14,555 bases of DNA, taken from contig DLXW01000034.1 in the NCBI GenBank assembly GCA_003448685.1, forward strand, positions 3,944 through 18,498, given 5' to 3'. Under the pieces are notes generated by a model that had not been told where the DNA came from, did no database searches, and saw nothing but the letters and a program-made list of their open reading frames with translations. Each line of letters opens with the position of its first letter. The first letter of the stretch is position 1. Positions 14,223 through 14,555 of this stretch are shown piece by piece. The translations under genes and the position numbers were made by a program. The DNA comes from Cyanothece sp. UBA12306 (GTDB lineage: Bacteria; Cyanobacteriota; Cyanobacteriia; Cyanobacteriales; Microcystaceae).

Positions 14223-14555
14223 ATGACCAACCCAACTGTAACCCATAACCCCTTACTCATTGGTAAAGGATTACCTCCTTTTAAGGAAATTAAATCTGAT
14301 CAAGTAGTTCCTGCCATAACCGAATTATTACACAATTTAGACTCTCAGTTAAATCATTTAGAAGCTAATGTAACCCCTACTTGGGAAGGGTTAGTGGAAC
14401 CGTTAACAGAAATTGAAGAAAGCTTAACCTGGACTTGGGGAATTATTGGTCATTTAATGTCGGTTAAAAATAGCCCAGAATTGCGAGAAGCTTATGAAAC
14501 AGTACAACCCAACGTAGTTCAATTTATTAATAAACTCAGTCAAAGTCAGCCCCTA
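14223..14555 (+). CDS. prlC: M3-family oligopeptidase (oligopeptidase A-like), N-terminal part
   Basis: Start of a cytoplasmic zinc oligopeptidase that degrades short peptides. Only the first 111 codons are in the window; the frame is open to the edge. The visible part matches oligopeptidase A: NPLL followed by LPPFKEIKSDQVVPAI, then TWEGLVEPL and the signature SVKNSPELREAYE, which is nearly identical to E. coli PrlC. The HExxH zinc motif would be far downstream and cannot be checked. The start is the ATG at 14223; no strong ribosome binding site is seen. It is a housekeeping gene with no evident link to the EPS cluster. Confidence 0.9.
   Translation, partial: MTNPTVTHNPLLIGKGLPPFKEIKSDQVVPAITELLHNLDSQLNHLEANVTPTWEGLVEPLTEIEESLTWTWGIIGHLMSVKNSPELREAYETVQPNVVQFINKLSQSQPL

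Overview
The window comes from a cyanobacterium, most likely a unicellular, AT-rich one of the Cyanothece/Crocosphaera/Gloeothece kind. Three things support this: the HIP1 octamer GCGATCGC occurs seven times (starts at 639, 4140, 6849, 7109, 7235, 9940 and 13692), the BicA bicarbonate transporter is a cyanobacterial hallmark, and the exosortase is of the cyanobacterial type. No rRNA, tRNA, CRISPR array, insertion sequence or phage gene was seen.

Region 1 (1-3261, minus strand) is an inorganic-carbon/sodium module. bicA (Na+-dependent HCO3- uptake, SulP family) is followed by a CPA2 Na+/H+ antiporter resembling NhaS3. One imports Na+ with bicarbonate and the other can expel Na+. The gap between them holds a 13-bp inverted repeat. 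A short hairpin repeat lies beyond the antiporter stop.

Region 2 (3262-7684, mostly plus strand) is a run of apparently independent genes. They are a VanX/DdpX-like D-Ala-D-Ala dipeptidase, a Rieske non-heme iron oxygenase behind a TATAAT box and a perfect 22-bp palindrome, an unrecognised 351-residue protein with a hexanucleotide repeat coding for (Asn-Arg)5, and a lone DppC/OppC-type ABC permease that probably starts at TTG.

Region 3 (7755-14119, plus strand) is an extracellular polysaccharide/protein-sorting cluster. In order it holds a DegT/DnrJ sugar aminotransferase, an exosortase with intact Cys/Arg/His residues, an overlapping exosortase-associated membrane protein, a Wza-like export protein and a Wzc-like chain-length/BY-kinase protein. 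The inferred logic is that the aminotransferase supplies an amino sugar, the Wza/Wzc pair exports a polymer, and the exosortase cleaves PEP-CTERM-type proteins for delivery to the surface. No PEP-CTERM substrate is encoded here. The Wzc-like protein lacks the usual C-terminal tyrosine cluster, which is the most unusual feature of the cluster.

Region 4 (14223 to the end) is the N-terminal 111 codons of an M3 oligopeptidase (PrlC-like), cut by the window edge.
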